64,000 nt of DNA from an uncultured Acidobacteriota bacterium (GTDB lineage Bacteria; Acidobacteriota; Blastocatellia; Pyrinomonadales; Pyrinomonadaceae). The position numbers were made by a program, and so were the translations under genes. Positions 47,765 through 56,433 of the stretch are shown piece after piece (the stretch's first letter is position 1; the number at the start of each line of letters is the position of its first letter). The stretch covers positions 124,001 to 188,000 of the forward strand of contig CADEGD010000001.1 of assembly GCA_902826795.1 (NCBI GenBank), given 5' to 3'. Under the pieces are notes generated by a model that had not been told where the DNA came from, ran no database searches, and saw only the letters and a list, made by a program, of their open reading frames with translations.

Positions 47765-48829
47765 ATGACTAATCGATTGCTTCTGTTTCTTACTGCTATA
47801 TCCGTGTTTTTTCTCGCAGGCTGCGTTGGCAATTCGGAAGCGCCGCAGAACACCGCCTCAAAAGATCCCAACAGAAAGATCCGCATCGGTTTTTCAATGG
47901 ACACGTTAAAGGAACATTGGGTCAAAGACAAAGAGCTGATCGAGAAACGTGCCGCGGAACTCGGAGCCGAGGTGACGACGACAGTGGCCGACAGCAACGA
48001 CGAGAAGCAGATCCAGCAAGTTGAGAACATGCTGACGAAGGGTATCGACGTGCTGATCATCGCTCCGCACAATGGCCTCGTAGCCGCGGCGGCGGTCGAT
48101 AAGGCGAAGGCGATGGGAGTCTATGTGATCAGCTATGACCGCATGATCCAGAACGACAAGGTCGACTTATTCGTCTCGCACCTTCATTCTACCGCCGGAA
48201 TAATGCAAGCCGAGTATGCGTTAAAAAATAAGCCGAAGGGAAAGTACGTACTGGTTTTTGGGGCTCCGACCGATAACAACGCCTTAATAATGAAAGAGGC
48301 TCAACTCTCGGTTTTGAAGCCCGCGGTCGAGCGCGGCGACATCGAGATCGTAGCGGATCAGGCGGCGGTCGAATGGTCTCCGGAAGCGGCGCTCAAGATC
48401 GTGGAAAATGCGCTGACAAAGAACCGGAACGACATTGCCGCCGTCGTTGCGTCTAACGACGGAACTGCCGGTGGAGCGGCTCAGGCATTGAAGTCGCAGG
48501 GCCTTACTGCATCGGTTGTTCTGACCGGAATGGACGCGCAGATCGACGCATTACAAAGGATTGCGCAGGGTGAACAGTCGATGACGGTCTACAAGCCGAT
48601 ACATCCACTAGCCTACGCCGCAGTCGAGGCTGCCGTGAAACTTGCGAAAGGCGAAAAGGTCGAGACGACACAGGCGATGAAAGCCGTCAATCGAGACATT
48701 CCTTTCCTGTATATCGAGCCGAGGATCATCGAAAAGGGAAATCTTCTTGAGATCGTTCGCGACGGATATGAGGAGTACGACCGCATTTTCGCCAACGTTC
48801 CCGCAGATCAGCGTCCCGCAAGACCGTGA
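47765..48829 (+). CDS. Sugar ABC transporter substrate-binding lipoprotein (XylF/RbsB type)
   Basis: This periplasmic binding protein of 354 residues has a lipobox (FFLAGC-VG) and a ribose/xylose-binding fold (IRIGFSMDTLKEHWVKDKEL, QIQQVENMLTKGIDVLIIAP, NDGTAGGAAQAL). A membrane-anchored form is usual in Gram-positives but is seen elsewhere. No permease or ATPase gene is adjacent. ATG 47765 gives the signal peptide directly; TTG 47759 would add two residues. Ligand probably a monosaccharide such as xylose or fructose. Confidence 0.88.
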   Translation: MTNRLLLFLTAISVFFLAGCVGNSEAPQNTASKDPNRKIRIGFSMDTLKEHWVKDKELIEKRAAELGAEVTTTVADSNDEKQIQQVENMLTKGIDVLIIAPHNGLVAAAAVDKAKAMGVYVISYDRMIQNDKVDLFVSHLHSTAGIMQAEYALKNKPKGKYVLVFGAPTDNNALIMKEAQLSVLKPAVERGDIEIVADQAAVEWSPEAALKIVENALTKNRNDIAAVVASNDGTAGGAAQALKSQGLTASVVLTGMDAQIDALQRIAQGEQSMTVYKPIHPLAYAAVEAAVKLAKGEKVETTQAMKAVNRDIPFLYIEPRIIEKGNLLEIVRDGYEEYDRIFANVPADQRPARP

Positions 48830-48830
48830 A

Positions 48831-50363
48831 TCACCGCCAGATCGACTTCATTCTCCATCCGCGTGCCGAAAGGAGCCTCGCCGGGCCGCCTTCGCTATAG
48901 AGTCCGAATGTCGTGAGCGGCTCGCTTGGAAAGAAAGTGTCCGTGAACGCCGTTTCACCGTCGTCGGCGATAACCTCGACCGATGAGGCGTCGAAGATCA
49001 ATCTTAATTTGAGCAAAGGCTTTTGCTCCTTACGAGATGACGGGTGCCTGCCTTTGACGAATTTGTCTGAGAAGTCTGCCTTCCCGGCTTTGGACCGGTC
49101 GGTGTAGAGTATCTTAGATCTCGCGTCGTAGCCGATCCGCATACTTTCACCGGCGCCGTTAGATGCCTCGAGACCGAATTCGCTCGATGTAGACTTCGAA
49201 AGATCGAATTCGAGTAAAATGTCCGCCATTGGTTGCTGAGAGCGGCCGAGCGCAAGCTTTCCTTCAACCGTCTTTCCTCCAACGCGAAACATCGGGCTTG
49301 AGCGAAGGCTATCGACTTCTTTCGAAAACGTCTGAAACAACTGAATCCCATTAGGAGTTTTCTTTAGCGAAAGATCTCGCGGCAGTGTCATCGCGCTTCG
49401 CCACGGAGATGTCGGTACTTGCTGCGCGTAGTCCCAGTTACTCATCCAGCCGAGAAAGATCGTCCGGCCTTTAGGAGCATTGGTCCACGTGACGCCCGCA
49501 TAATTGTCACGGCCGTAGTCCAGCCAACGGATCGTCTGCGGCGGATCGCTGCTTCGGAAAGTCTTGCCGTCAAAATCGCCCACGAAATACTGCGTAGCGG
49601 AACCGCCGAGTGGAGAGCCCGGATTAATGCTTACCAGCAGCACCCACTTCGTTTCGTTTGTGCCCTCGACCTTAAGCGGGAACAGGTCCGGACACTCCCA
49701 AACACCGGTCTGAGCGCCGATGCCTTTCCCGAAACTGCTCGCCAGTGCCCAATCCTTCAAGTTCTCCGACGAATAAAAACGGATATGATCGCCAACGGCA
49801 AGCGACACGATCCATCGTTTCGTCTCTTCGTGCCAAAACACCTTCGGGTCGCGAAAGTCACGAAGTTTTTCCCGATTCGGGATTACGGGATTCTTGTCGT
49901 ATTTACTCCACGTCCTGCCATTGTCGTTGCTGACCGCGATCGCCTGGTACTGGTAGTCCGTACGTCCTGCTTTATCGCCGTCAGGATCGTGATAAGTGAA
50001 CATCGCAACGAGCGGTAGGTTCTGCGAATTCTTGAATCCCGCGGAATTGTTTACGTCGACGACCGCATTGCCCGAGAAGATGTACCCGAGCTTGTCTGGC
50101 GCCAGAGCCACCGGCAAATTTTCCCACCGAACCAGATCGCGACTAACCGCATGTCCCCAATGCATCGGTCCCCATACCGTGTCCTTCGGATAATATTGAT
50201 AGAAGAGATGATACTCGCCGTTGTGATAAACCATTCCGTTCGGATCGTTCATCCACATCGACGGCGGCGAGAAGTGTATCTGCTGGCGGTGTTTTTCGTC
50301 GTACTGAGAGAGGGCGACAGAAAACAGCATCGTAAGAGCTGCAATAACCAAAAGAAATCTCAT
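48831..50363 (-). CDS. Secreted GH32 beta-fructosidase
   Basis: This 510-residue enzyme would release fructose from sucrose, levan or inulin outside the cytoplasm. After a signal peptide (about 1-19) the nucleophile D40 is in WMNDPNG, the stabilising aspartate in DFRDPKVF and the acid/base glutamate in WECPDLF; the C-terminal beta-sandwich follows from about 340. GAGGAG precedes the ATG. It converges on the sugar-binding protein gene with one base between stops, and fits with the fructokinase. Confidence 0.93.
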   Translation of the reverse strand: MRFLLVIAALTMLFSVALSQYDEKHRQQIHFSPPSMWMNDPNGMVYHNGEYHLFYQYYPKDTVWGPMHWGHAVSRDLVRWENLPVALAPDKLGYIFSGNAVVDVNNSAGFKNSQNLPLVAMFTYHDPDGDKAGRTDYQYQAIAVSNDNGRTWSKYDKNPVIPNREKLRDFRDPKVFWHEETKRWIVSLAVGDHIRFYSSENLKDWALASSFGKGIGAQTGVWECPDLFPLKVEGTNETKWVLLVSINPGSPLGGSATQYFVGDFDGKTFRSSDPPQTIRWLDYGRDNYAGVTWTNAPKGRTIFLGWMSNWDYAQQVPTSPWRSAMTLPRDLSLKKTPNGIQLFQTFSKEVDSLRSSPMFRVGGKTVEGKLALGRSQQPMADILLEFDLSKSTSSEFGLEASNGAGESMRIGYDARSKILYTDRSKAGKADFSDKFVKGRHPSSRKEQKPLLKLRLIFDASSVEVIADDGETAFTDTFFPSEPLTTFGLYSEGGPARLLSARGWRMKSIWR

Positions 50364-50455
50364 CGAGAATCTCCTCGTCGCGTTTCAAAAGATTTATCGA
50401 AGAAAGAATACAACAGATTCGCCCGTGTCGAGGTTAAAGGTTATAGTTCACGCAT

Positions 50456-51148
50456 ATGAAACTTGCCTTGATCGGGTATGGAGTAATGGGGAAGCTGATC
50501 GAACGCCTTGCGGTCGAGCAAGGCCATGAGATCGGAGCCATCATCGACGATTCCGACGCTACCTTCGTTCTGAATGAAATTGCCCAGAAGCTAAGAGGTT
50601 GCGACGTCGCGATTGACTTTACGGTCGGCAGTGCCGTACGCCAGAATGTCGAGGCTTGCATAGAGACAAACGTCCCGATCGTTGTCGGTACGACAGGTTG
50701 GAGCGACGAGCGTCCCGCGATCGAGCAGCTGATAAATGAAGCCGACGGAGCTTTGATCTTCGGTGCAAATTTCTCGATCGGCGTAAACCTTTTTTACAAG
50801 ATCGCTGAATATGCCGCCCAGCTTTTCGCCAAGTTTCCCGAATACGAGGCCTTCATCGAAGAACAGCACCATTCCCGCAAGAAAGATGCTCCTAGCGGTA
50901 CTGCGTTAAAGCTTAAGGAAGTTGTGGAGAAGCATGTCGAAGTCGACGCCATTGCCGCAACCCGGGCCGGCGGCATCCCCGGAACCCATCGACTCGGTTT
51001 CGATTCCGCCGCCGATCAGATCCTTCTGGAACACTCGGCACGCAGCCGCGAAGGGTTTGCTTTGGGTGCTATCAGGGCGGCCGAATGGATCGTAGGAAAG
51101 AGGGGTTTTTACGAGTTTACGGACGTGTTAGAAAGTATTTCGAAGTGA
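50456..51148 (+). CDS. dapB: 4-hydroxy-tetrahydrodipicolinate reductase
   Basis: DapB makes tetrahydrodipicolinate in the lysine/DAP route. The 230-residue protein has ALIGYGVMGKLIERLA (NAD(P) binding), VVGTTGW, ANFSIGVNLF and the substrate motif EEQHHSRKKDAPSGTA. It is a little shorter than the common 240-270. The membrane-protein gene after it overlaps its stop (GTGA), so they are coupled. The divergent GH32 gene is 92 bases away. Confidence 0.95.
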   Translation: MKLALIGYGVMGKLIERLAVEQGHEIGAIIDDSDATFVLNEIAQKLRGCDVAIDFTVGSAVRQNVEACIETNVPIVVGTTGWSDERPAIEQLINEADGALIFGANFSIGVNLFYKIAEYAAQLFAKFPEYEAFIEEQHHSRKKDAPSGTALKLKEVVEKHVEVDAIAATRAGGIPGTHRLGFDSAADQILLEHSARSREGFALGAIRAAEWIVGKRGFYEFTDVLESISK

Positions 51149-51567
51149 TCGAGTTTCTGAAAACATTAAGCCCGCGAACGATCTTCCTGCTCGATGCCAC
51201 GGGAGCTTTGGTCAGCATCATCCTTCTCGCCTTCGTGCTTCCGGCGCTCCAATCTTTTATCAGAATGCCGTATCGAGTGCTCTACCTTCTGGCGACACTC
51301 GCAGGCATGTTACTGGCAACGTCAACGGCCTGCTACCTGTTCGCCGGCCGCAGATGGAAGCCCCTTCTTGTGACGGTCGCGGTCGGCAATCTAGCGTATT
51401 GCCTTTTAACAGCGGCGGCTTTCGTTTGGTTTCGCGGAGATCTAACGATACTTGGAAAAGCGTATTTTGCCGCGGACATCGCCATCATTTTCTCGATCGC
51501 CGCGTTCGAGCTGCACTATGTATCCCGTAAAACGGTTGAGGTGGAGCTGCCCTCACAGGTCGGTTAG
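51145..51567 (+). CDS. Small four-helix membrane protein
   Basis: This 140-residue hydrophobic protein has four membrane segments (IFLLDATGALVSIILLAFVL, LYLLATLAGMLLATSTACYL, PLLVTVAVGNLAYCLLTAAA, AADIAIIFSIAAFELHYV). The GTG start overlaps the dapB stop by four bases. No family name recognised; the four-helix arrangement with short loops is common among uncharacterised inner-membrane proteins. Confidence 0.7.
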   Translation: MIEFLKTLSPRTIFLLDATGALVSIILLAFVLPALQSFIRMPYRVLYLLATLAGMLLATSTACYLFAGRRWKPLLVTVAVGNLAYCLLTAAAFVWFRGDLTILGKAYFAADIAIIFSIAAFELHYVSRKTVEVELPSQVG

Positions 51568-52070
51568 GTTCCGTTGAATCCGGTTGCGATCTTCAGGGTG
51601 TATGCGCCATCGGTGTTAAGGTGAGTGATGCTTTTGACCTTTCTCAAAAACGCGTCGGCCTCGGCTTTTGTGTTTCCCGCGAAAACGGCAAGTGCGATCA
51701 CATTATTGCCGACCTTTGTGTAGTAGTTGTTTTGGATAGAGTAGCAGCCGCGGGCGACAAAAACTTTGTTCCTGAGGAAGTTGTATTGATAAGACTCTGT
51801 GTCGAAATCTGCCGGCGTTTTTTCGCAATCAGCCCCCTCGCTAAGCTTGGCACTCTTTAAAATTACCGCGTAAAATTCAGCAGTTTCAGCGACTACCGCA
51901 TTTTCGTTATAGCCGAACGGAATGTCTTCGTTCTTAAACGCGGCCCGCTTGGCACACGCCGCTGACGGATCACCGCAGACGCGGCTGACGATCTTGGCTC
52001 TCTGCGAAAAGGCGTCTTGCGCAAAGGCCAAGAGCAATAAGCAGACGGCGAACGATATCAAAGTTTTCAT
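51564..52070 (-). CDS. Exported protein of unknown function
   Basis: This 168-residue protein has a signal peptide (about 1-22, ending AFSQ) and a compact body with four cysteines (VCGDPSAACAKRAAF, GADCEKTP, ARGCYSIQNNYYT). I see no enzyme motif. I choose ATG 52070, since the longer frame overlaps the M23 gene upstream. It converges with the membrane-protein gene by four bases. Confidence 0.65.
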   Translation of the reverse strand: MKTLISFAVCLLLLAFAQDAFSQRAKIVSRVCGDPSAACAKRAAFKNEDIPFGYNENAVVAETAEFYAVILKSAKLSEGADCEKTPADFDTESYQYNFLRNKVFVARGCYSIQNNYYTKVGNNVIALAVFAGNTKAEADAFLRKVKSITHLNTDGAYTLKIATGFNGT

Positions 52071-52129
52071 TCGTGTACTCTCCCCAATAAATGTTGACGA
52101 TCCGCTGCGTAGGTTTTGCAGCAAAAGCG

Positions 52130-52738
52130 CTACCGTTCGTATCGAGCATCGATAAAGTCCGATGGGTCGAGCCAGCCGGAGCGATCCGTTGAATATCCCG
52201 GACCCGCCTTGTCCCACATCGGCGACGACGATTCGCGAAGCTCGAAATGGAGATGACACAGATACTTTCCATTCGCGTTGCCGATCGTCCCGATCTTCTC
52301 CCGAATCTTCACTTCGCCTTCAGCTCTTAAAATTTCTTTCAGATGACCATACAGCGTCTGAACTTTCTCCCCGTCGGGAAGTAGATGCGTCACGATCACG
52401 ACGTTGCCCCAACCGGGGCCTGCGTCGCCCGCGAAGGCTACCGACCCGTTCGCGGCCGCATAGACCGGTTCACCGCAATCGGTATTTCCGCCGGAATTCT
52501 TGTTCCAGTCTTCGCCGAGATGATTGTCGGCTCCAAAATCGAGTGCATTGAACCACGCGTCTTTCGAATCCCTCGCCGCCGTCAATTTCTTGCCGTCACC
52601 GATCGGATACGCAAACCGATCGGCCGCAATTTTTGACGGCGTGGGCGAAGGCGGTGCTTCATTCTGAGCGGGATTTGTTCCGCAGCAGATCGACAGCCAC
52701 ACAAACGCAACACCGATAGCAATTTTTATAGAACCCAT
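52130..52738 (-). CDS. M23-family metallopeptidase lipoprotein
   Basis: This 202-residue LytM-like protein may trim peptidoglycan crosslinks. A lipobox cysteine (SICC-GT) anchors it. The zinc and active-site motifs are DNHLGEDWN (H and D), YGHL and CHLHFELR. All expected ligands are present, so it may be an active endopeptidase. It diverges from dapA, with the dapA promoter in the 64-base gap. Confidence 0.88.
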   Translation of the reverse strand: MGSIKIAIGVAFVWLSICCGTNPAQNEAPPSPTPSKIAADRFAYPIGDGKKLTAARDSKDAWFNALDFGADNHLGEDWNKNSGGNTDCGEPVYAAANGSVAFAGDAGPGWGNVVIVTHLLPDGEKVQTLYGHLKEILRAEGEVKIREKIGTIGNANGKYLCHLHFELRESSSPMWDKAGPGYSTDRSGWLDPSDFIDARYER

Positions 52739-52757
52739 TAATTCTCGTAGCGTATTT

Positions 52758-52787
52758 TTGAAAGTTATCCGCTGATAAGAATATACT
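52758..52787 (+). promoter_or_regulatory. Candidate dapA promoter
   Basis: TTGAAA (52758-52763) and TATACT (52782-52787) are 18 bases apart. The predicted start falls within about ten bases of the dapA ATG at 52803, so the leader would be very short; no ribosome-binding site is visible there. Confidence 0.5.
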
Positions 52788-52802
52788 TACGTTTCTTGAG
52801 AT

Positions 52803-53705
52803 ATGACCAGCAGAGTTGATTGGATGCGAGGGTGTGCGACCGCATTGGTGACGCCGTTTCATAATGACGGATCGATCGATGACGCGTGCTTTACGAGATT
52901 AGTTCAACGTCAGATCAAGGGCGGTGTGAATCTGCTCGTGCCGTGTGGAACTACTGGCGAGAGCGTGACGATGAGCGATGATGAGCGACTTCACGTCATC
53001 AAATTGACGGTCGCAGCCGCGAAAGGAACGAAGGCAAAGGTGATCGCCGGAACGGGAAGCAATAACACCGCCGCCACGATCGACTTTACGCGCAGAGCTC
53101 GTGAAGCCGGAGCGGACGCTGCCCTTGTCGTCGCACCTTTCTATAACAAACCGACGCAGGAAGGCATGTTTGCCCACTTTTCGGAGATCGCGAAAAGCGT
53201 CAAAGGTTTCCCGATCATGCTCTACAACGTGCCGTCGCGGACCGCGTCGAACATCTCAGCTTCGACGACACTGCGTCTCGCCGAAGCCCATGAAAACATA
53301 GTCGCAACCAAGGAAGCGTCCGGAGACTATTCGCAGGTGATGGAAATAATCGCGAACCGCCCGAGGAATTTCAGAGTGTTCTCGGGCGACGACGCATCAA
53401 CGCTTCCGCTGGTCTCGCTCGGTGTCGACGGCCTGGTTTCCGTTATCGCCAACGAGATGCCTAAAGAAACGGCAAAGATGGTCGAACACGCGCTGAACGG
53501 CTCGTTTCACTTCGCTCGACGTATTCATTACAAGATCCTCCCGCTGATGGAAGCAAACTTTATCGAATCGTCTCCAGCCCCGTGCAAGTTCGTAATGACG
53601 GAAATGGGCCTGCTCGAGGAAAATTTAAGATTACCGCTCGTGCCCGTCACCGCCGAAACCGGGGCTAAGCTGAAGGCTACAATGAAAGCGGTCGGGCTTA
53701 CTTAG
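52803..53705 (+). CDS. dapA: 4-hydroxy-tetrahydrodipicolinate synthase
   Basis: DapA condenses pyruvate with aspartate semialdehyde in the lysine/DAP route. The 300-residue TIM barrel has the Schiff-base lysine K170 (ATKEASGD), PCGTTGESVT and the tyrosine of LYNVPSRT. It is full length. Its genomic spacing to dapB (1.6 kb) and dapD (1.8 kb) is loose, so they are not one operon. Confidence 0.95.
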   Translation: MTSRVDWMRGCATALVTPFHNDGSIDDACFTRLVQRQIKGGVNLLVPCGTTGESVTMSDDERLHVIKLTVAAAKGTKAKVIAGTGSNNTAATIDFTRRAREAGADAALVVAPFYNKPTQEGMFAHFSEIAKSVKGFPIMLYNVPSRTASNISASTTLRLAEAHENIVATKEASGDYSQVMEIIANRPRNFRVFSGDDASTLPLVSLGVDGLVSVIANEMPKETAKMVEHALNGSFHFARRIHYKILPLMEANFIESSPAPCKFVMTEMGLLEENLRLPLVPVTAETGAKLKATMKAVGLT

Positions 53706-53762
53706 TACTTATAACTTATCTCATATTCCGAAAGTTCGCGTTCAAGTTAGAATGATCCAGCT

Positions 53763-54149
53763 ATGGAAATCGACGATCTGAAAAATGTCGGCGGAACACC
53801 GGGCGGCCTGTGGGAATTCCTGACCGGTCTGGCGATGGCGGTCGCGGGCGGATACATGCTGATCAGCCGTGTGACCGTGACGAGCGGATTCTGGAACTGG
53901 GGCGGCTACAACACGTTCGGCCTCTCGCTGGTGCCGCTTGTTTTTGGAATCGGTATCGTCTTTTTCAACGGCAAGTCGGTGATCGGCTGGCTGCTTGTCT
54001 TCATCGGCTCTGTGATCATCCTCGCCGGGATTATTATGAACCTGCAGATCTACTTTCAACCGACGAGTCTTTTCAACACGATCGTCATGCTAGTGCTTTT
54101 TGCGGGCGGCATCGGCCTGTTGGCGAAGTCGGTTCGGTCTCACGGATAG
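53763..54149 (+). CDS. Small membrane protein
   Basis: This 128-residue protein has three or four hydrophobic segments (GLAMAVAGGYMLISRV, LSLVPLVFGIGIVFF, SVIGWLLVFIGSVIILAGII, TIVMLVLFAGGIGLLAKS). It has no recognised domain. It lies 57 bases after dapA and four bases before a single-arm copy of the GCCCGCAC repeat. Confidence 0.7.
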   Translation: MEIDDLKNVGGTPGGLWEFLTGLAMAVAGGYMLISRVTVTSGFWNWGGYNTFGLSLVPLVFGIGIVFFNGKSVIGWLLVFIGSVIILAGIIMNLQIYFQPTSLFNTIVMLVLFAGGIGLLAKSVRSHG

Positions 54150-54152
54150 CAT

Positions 54153-54191
54153 GCAGAAGCCCGCACGTTAGTAAGGGCGTAACACTCAACT
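54153..54191 (+). repeat. Single-arm GCCCGCAC repeat, copy before the P1 peptidase gene
   Basis: This 39-base sequence (GCAGAAGCCCGCACGTTAGT and onward) matches the copy at 55401-55439 at 38 of 39 positions in direct orientation. It also matches the outer arm of the full palindrome at 19929-20003. It ends three bases before the P1 peptidase ATG, so the leader of that gene is repeat sequence. Confidence 0.85.
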
Positions 54192-54193
54192 TA

Positions 54194-55399
54194 ATGTCAT
54201 TTCAAAATAAGGTAGGATCTCTTTTCCCCAAGTTCGTCGCGACATTTCTTTTCGTGGCTCTCACGACGGCCGCTCTCGCCCAATCCAAACCGCGTGCTCG
54301 CGATCTCGGCGTTCCGTTCGATGGAACTCCGGGAACGAACAATGCCATCACCGATGTAAAAGGTGTCGAGGTTGGGTACACGACGCTGAATTCCGGGTCG
54401 GGCGATAAGGCGATTCGCACGGGCGTAACCGCGGTTCTTCCGCAGGGCAAGAATTTCAACGGACGGCTGTTCGCCGCGTGGCACACGCTAAACGGCAACG
54501 GAGAAATGACCGGCACGACATGGATCGAAGAATCGGGCGGGCTCGGTTCGCCGATCCTAATTACTAATACGCACAGCGTCGGCATCGTTCGAGATGCGGT
54601 GATCGAATGGGGAGCTAAAAAGTTTCAGGGCGAGGGCTACTCTGGCGACTTCTCGCTGCCTGTAGTCGCCGAGACATGGGATGGCTATCTCAACGACATC
54701 AACGGATTTCACGTTAAGAAAGAGCATGTGTTTGCGGCCCTCGATTCGGCTAAGACCGGCTCGATCGCCGAAGGCAACGTCGGCGGCGGAACGGGAATGG
54801 TCGCCCACGGTTTCAAGGCGGGAACTGGTACGGCGTCGCGAGTTCTCGAAGCGCGGTTCGGCGGCTACACAGTTGGCGTTTTGGTGCAGGCCAACTACGG
54901 ATCGCGTCAGCTATTCACCGTCGCGGGCGTGCCCGTTGGCCGCGAGATCACCGATCTGCAAATTAAGCCCGGCCAGCCGGGAATGGCGTCGAATTTCAGA
55001 AAGACCGAAGAAGGAGCGGGCTCGATCATAGTCGTCCTCGCAACTGACGCGCCGTTGTTGTCGCATCAGCTCAAACGGATCGCCCATCGCATCGGGCTGG
55101 GAGTCGGCAAGGTCGGCGGTCGCGGCGAGAATTCGTCTGGCGACATCTTCATTGCATTCTCGACCGCAAACGCCGCCGAGTTCGCCAAAAACGAAGGCAT
55201 CGCAAAGATCGATATGCTCCCGAACGACCGTATCAATATGCTCTTCTGGGCAACCGCTCAAGCCACCGAGGAAGCGATCATCAACGCCCTCGTCGCCGCC
55301 GAAACCATGACCGGCTACAAGGGCAACACCGTCTACGCTCTGCCGCACGGCCGTCTGCAGGAAGCGTTGAAAAAGTATAATCGCCTGCAGAAACCATAG
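54194..55399 (+). CDS. P1-family peptidase (DmpA-like), exported
   Basis: This 401-residue protein has a signal peptide (about 1-29) and the P1 layout: IRTGVTAVLPQGK, GEMTGTTWIEESGGLGSPI, then the autocleavage nucleophile S315 in GENSSGDIFIAFS. DmpA enzymes cut themselves before that serine to make two chains and then release N-terminal D- or beta-amino acids. ATG 54194 starts the signal peptide; the frame is open upstream through the membrane-protein gene but is less plausible. It is bracketed by direct repeats. Confidence 0.9.
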   Translation: MSFQNKVGSLFPKFVATFLFVALTTAALAQSKPRARDLGVPFDGTPGTNNAITDVKGVEVGYTTLNSGSGDKAIRTGVTAVLPQGKNFNGRLFAAWHTLNGNGEMTGTTWIEESGGLGSPILITNTHSVGIVRDAVIEWGAKKFQGEGYSGDFSLPVVAETWDGYLNDINGFHVKKEHVFAALDSAKTGSIAEGNVGGGTGMVAHGFKAGTGTASRVLEARFGGYTVGVLVQANYGSRQLFTVAGVPVGREITDLQIKPGQPGMASNFRKTEEGAGSIIVVLATDAPLLSHQLKRIAHRIGLGVGKVGGRGENSSGDIFIAFSTANAAEFAKNEGIAKIDMLPNDRINMLFWATAQATEEAIINALVAAETMTGYKGNTVYALPHGRLQEALKKYNRLQKP

Positions 55400-55400
55400 T

Positions 55401-55456
55401 GCAGAAGCCCGCACGTTAGTAAGGGCTTAACACTCAACTAAATTGCAGAAGCCCGC
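55401..55456 (+). repeat. Single-arm GCCCGCAC repeat plus fragment, copy after the P1 peptidase gene
   Basis: The 39-base copy (55401-55439) starts one base after the peptidase stop. A truncated copy GCAGAAGCCCGC follows at 55445-55456. The dapD start codon lies about 25 bases further on, so the dapD leader also carries repeat sequence. Confidence 0.85.
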
Positions 55457-55481
55457 GCGGAGCATGGGGTACCGAATGCAC

Positions 55482-56312
55482 ATGTCACTTCAACAAAACA
55501 TCGAAGCACTCTTCACCAAGACCGAGTTCGACTCTGCCGACCGCGAGATCTACGAAGAATTCAAATCTGCGCTACGACGAGGCGAGATCCGTTCGGCTGA
55601 GAAGGGCGCTGATGGCAATTGGCACGCGAATTCGTGGGTGAAGCAGGGAATTCTGCTTGGTTTTCGAATGGGAAAGATGGTCGAGATGTCGCAGCCGACA
55701 GAGACGTTGAACTTCTTCGACAAGGACACGTTCCCATTAAGGCCGATGTCGCTCGATGACGGCGTCCGGATAGTGATGGGCGGTTCGGCGATCCGCGATG
55801 GCAGCTATGTAGCTCCGGGAGTCGTCGTCGTCCCACCCGCTTACATCAACGTCGGAGCCTATGTTGACGAAGGTACGATGGTCGATTCGCACGCGTTGGT
55901 AGGCAGTTGTGCACAGATCGGCAAGCGGGTCCACCTGAGCGCAGCCGCGCAGATCGGCGGCGTGCTCGAACCCGTCGGAGCCGTTCCCGTCGTTATCGAA
56001 GACGATGTGATGGTCGGGGGAAATACGGGCGTTTACGAAGGAACGATCGTCCGCGAGCGGGCCGTGCTCGGAACAGGTGTGATACTTACGCGTTCGACTC
56101 CTGTATTCGACCTGCCGAACGAACGCATTATCAAAGCCGGAGCAGACGGTCCGCTTGAAATTCCTGCCGGAGCCGTCGTCGTACAAGGCTCGCGTGCCGT
56201 CGCAAACGACTTCGGAAAGTCCAACGGCCTTTCCATCTACTGCCCGATCATCGTCAAATACCGCGACGAAAAGACCGACGCATCGACCAAACTAGAAGAT
56301 TATCTGCGATAA
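55482..56312 (+). CDS. dapD: Tetrahydrodipicolinate N-succinyltransferase
   Basis: DapD succinylates tetrahydrodipicolinate in the DAP route. The 276-residue protein has a helical N-terminal domain and a left-handed beta-helix of hexapeptide repeats ([50 protein letters not shown]), ending in [14 protein letters not shown] choose ATG 55482; ATG 55476 is two codons earlier. Neither has a good ribosome-binding site. This fixes the succinylase variant of the route and supports the nearby M20 gene as dapE. Confidence 0.94.
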   Translation: MSLQQNIEALFTKTEFDSADREIYEEFKSALRRGEIRSAEKGADGNWHANSWVKQGILLGFRMGKMVEMSQPTETLNFFDKDTFPLRPMSLDDGVRIVMGGSAIRDGSYVAPGVVVVPPAYINVGAYVDEGTMVDSHALVGSCAQIGKRVHLSAAAQIGGVLEPVGAVPVVIEDDVMVGGNTGVYEGTIVRERAVLGTGVILTRSTPVFDLPNERIIKAGADGPLEIPAGAVVVQGSRAVANDFGKSNGLSIYCPIIVKYRDEKTDASTKLEDYLR

Positions 56313-56328
56313 GCTTTCACGCAACGAA

Positions 56329-56368
56329 GCCGCCGTGAGATCAACTAGATCCGACGGCGGCTTTTGTG
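56329..56368 (+). terminator. dapD terminator
   Basis: GCCGCCG (56329-56335) pairs with CGGCGGC (56355-56361), extended by GATC pairing, and TTTT follows at 56362. It lies 16 bases after dapD. Confidence 0.8.
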
Positions 56369-56433
56369 TATTCAAAAACAAGTGACTTACTTAATTACGG
56401 CGCAATCGATAAGCTGCACCTCGCGGATGCCGC

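Noticed and set aside
53810..54193. Long N-terminal extension of the P1 peptidase
   Set aside because: It shadows the membrane-protein gene in another frame; a clean signal peptide starts at 54194.
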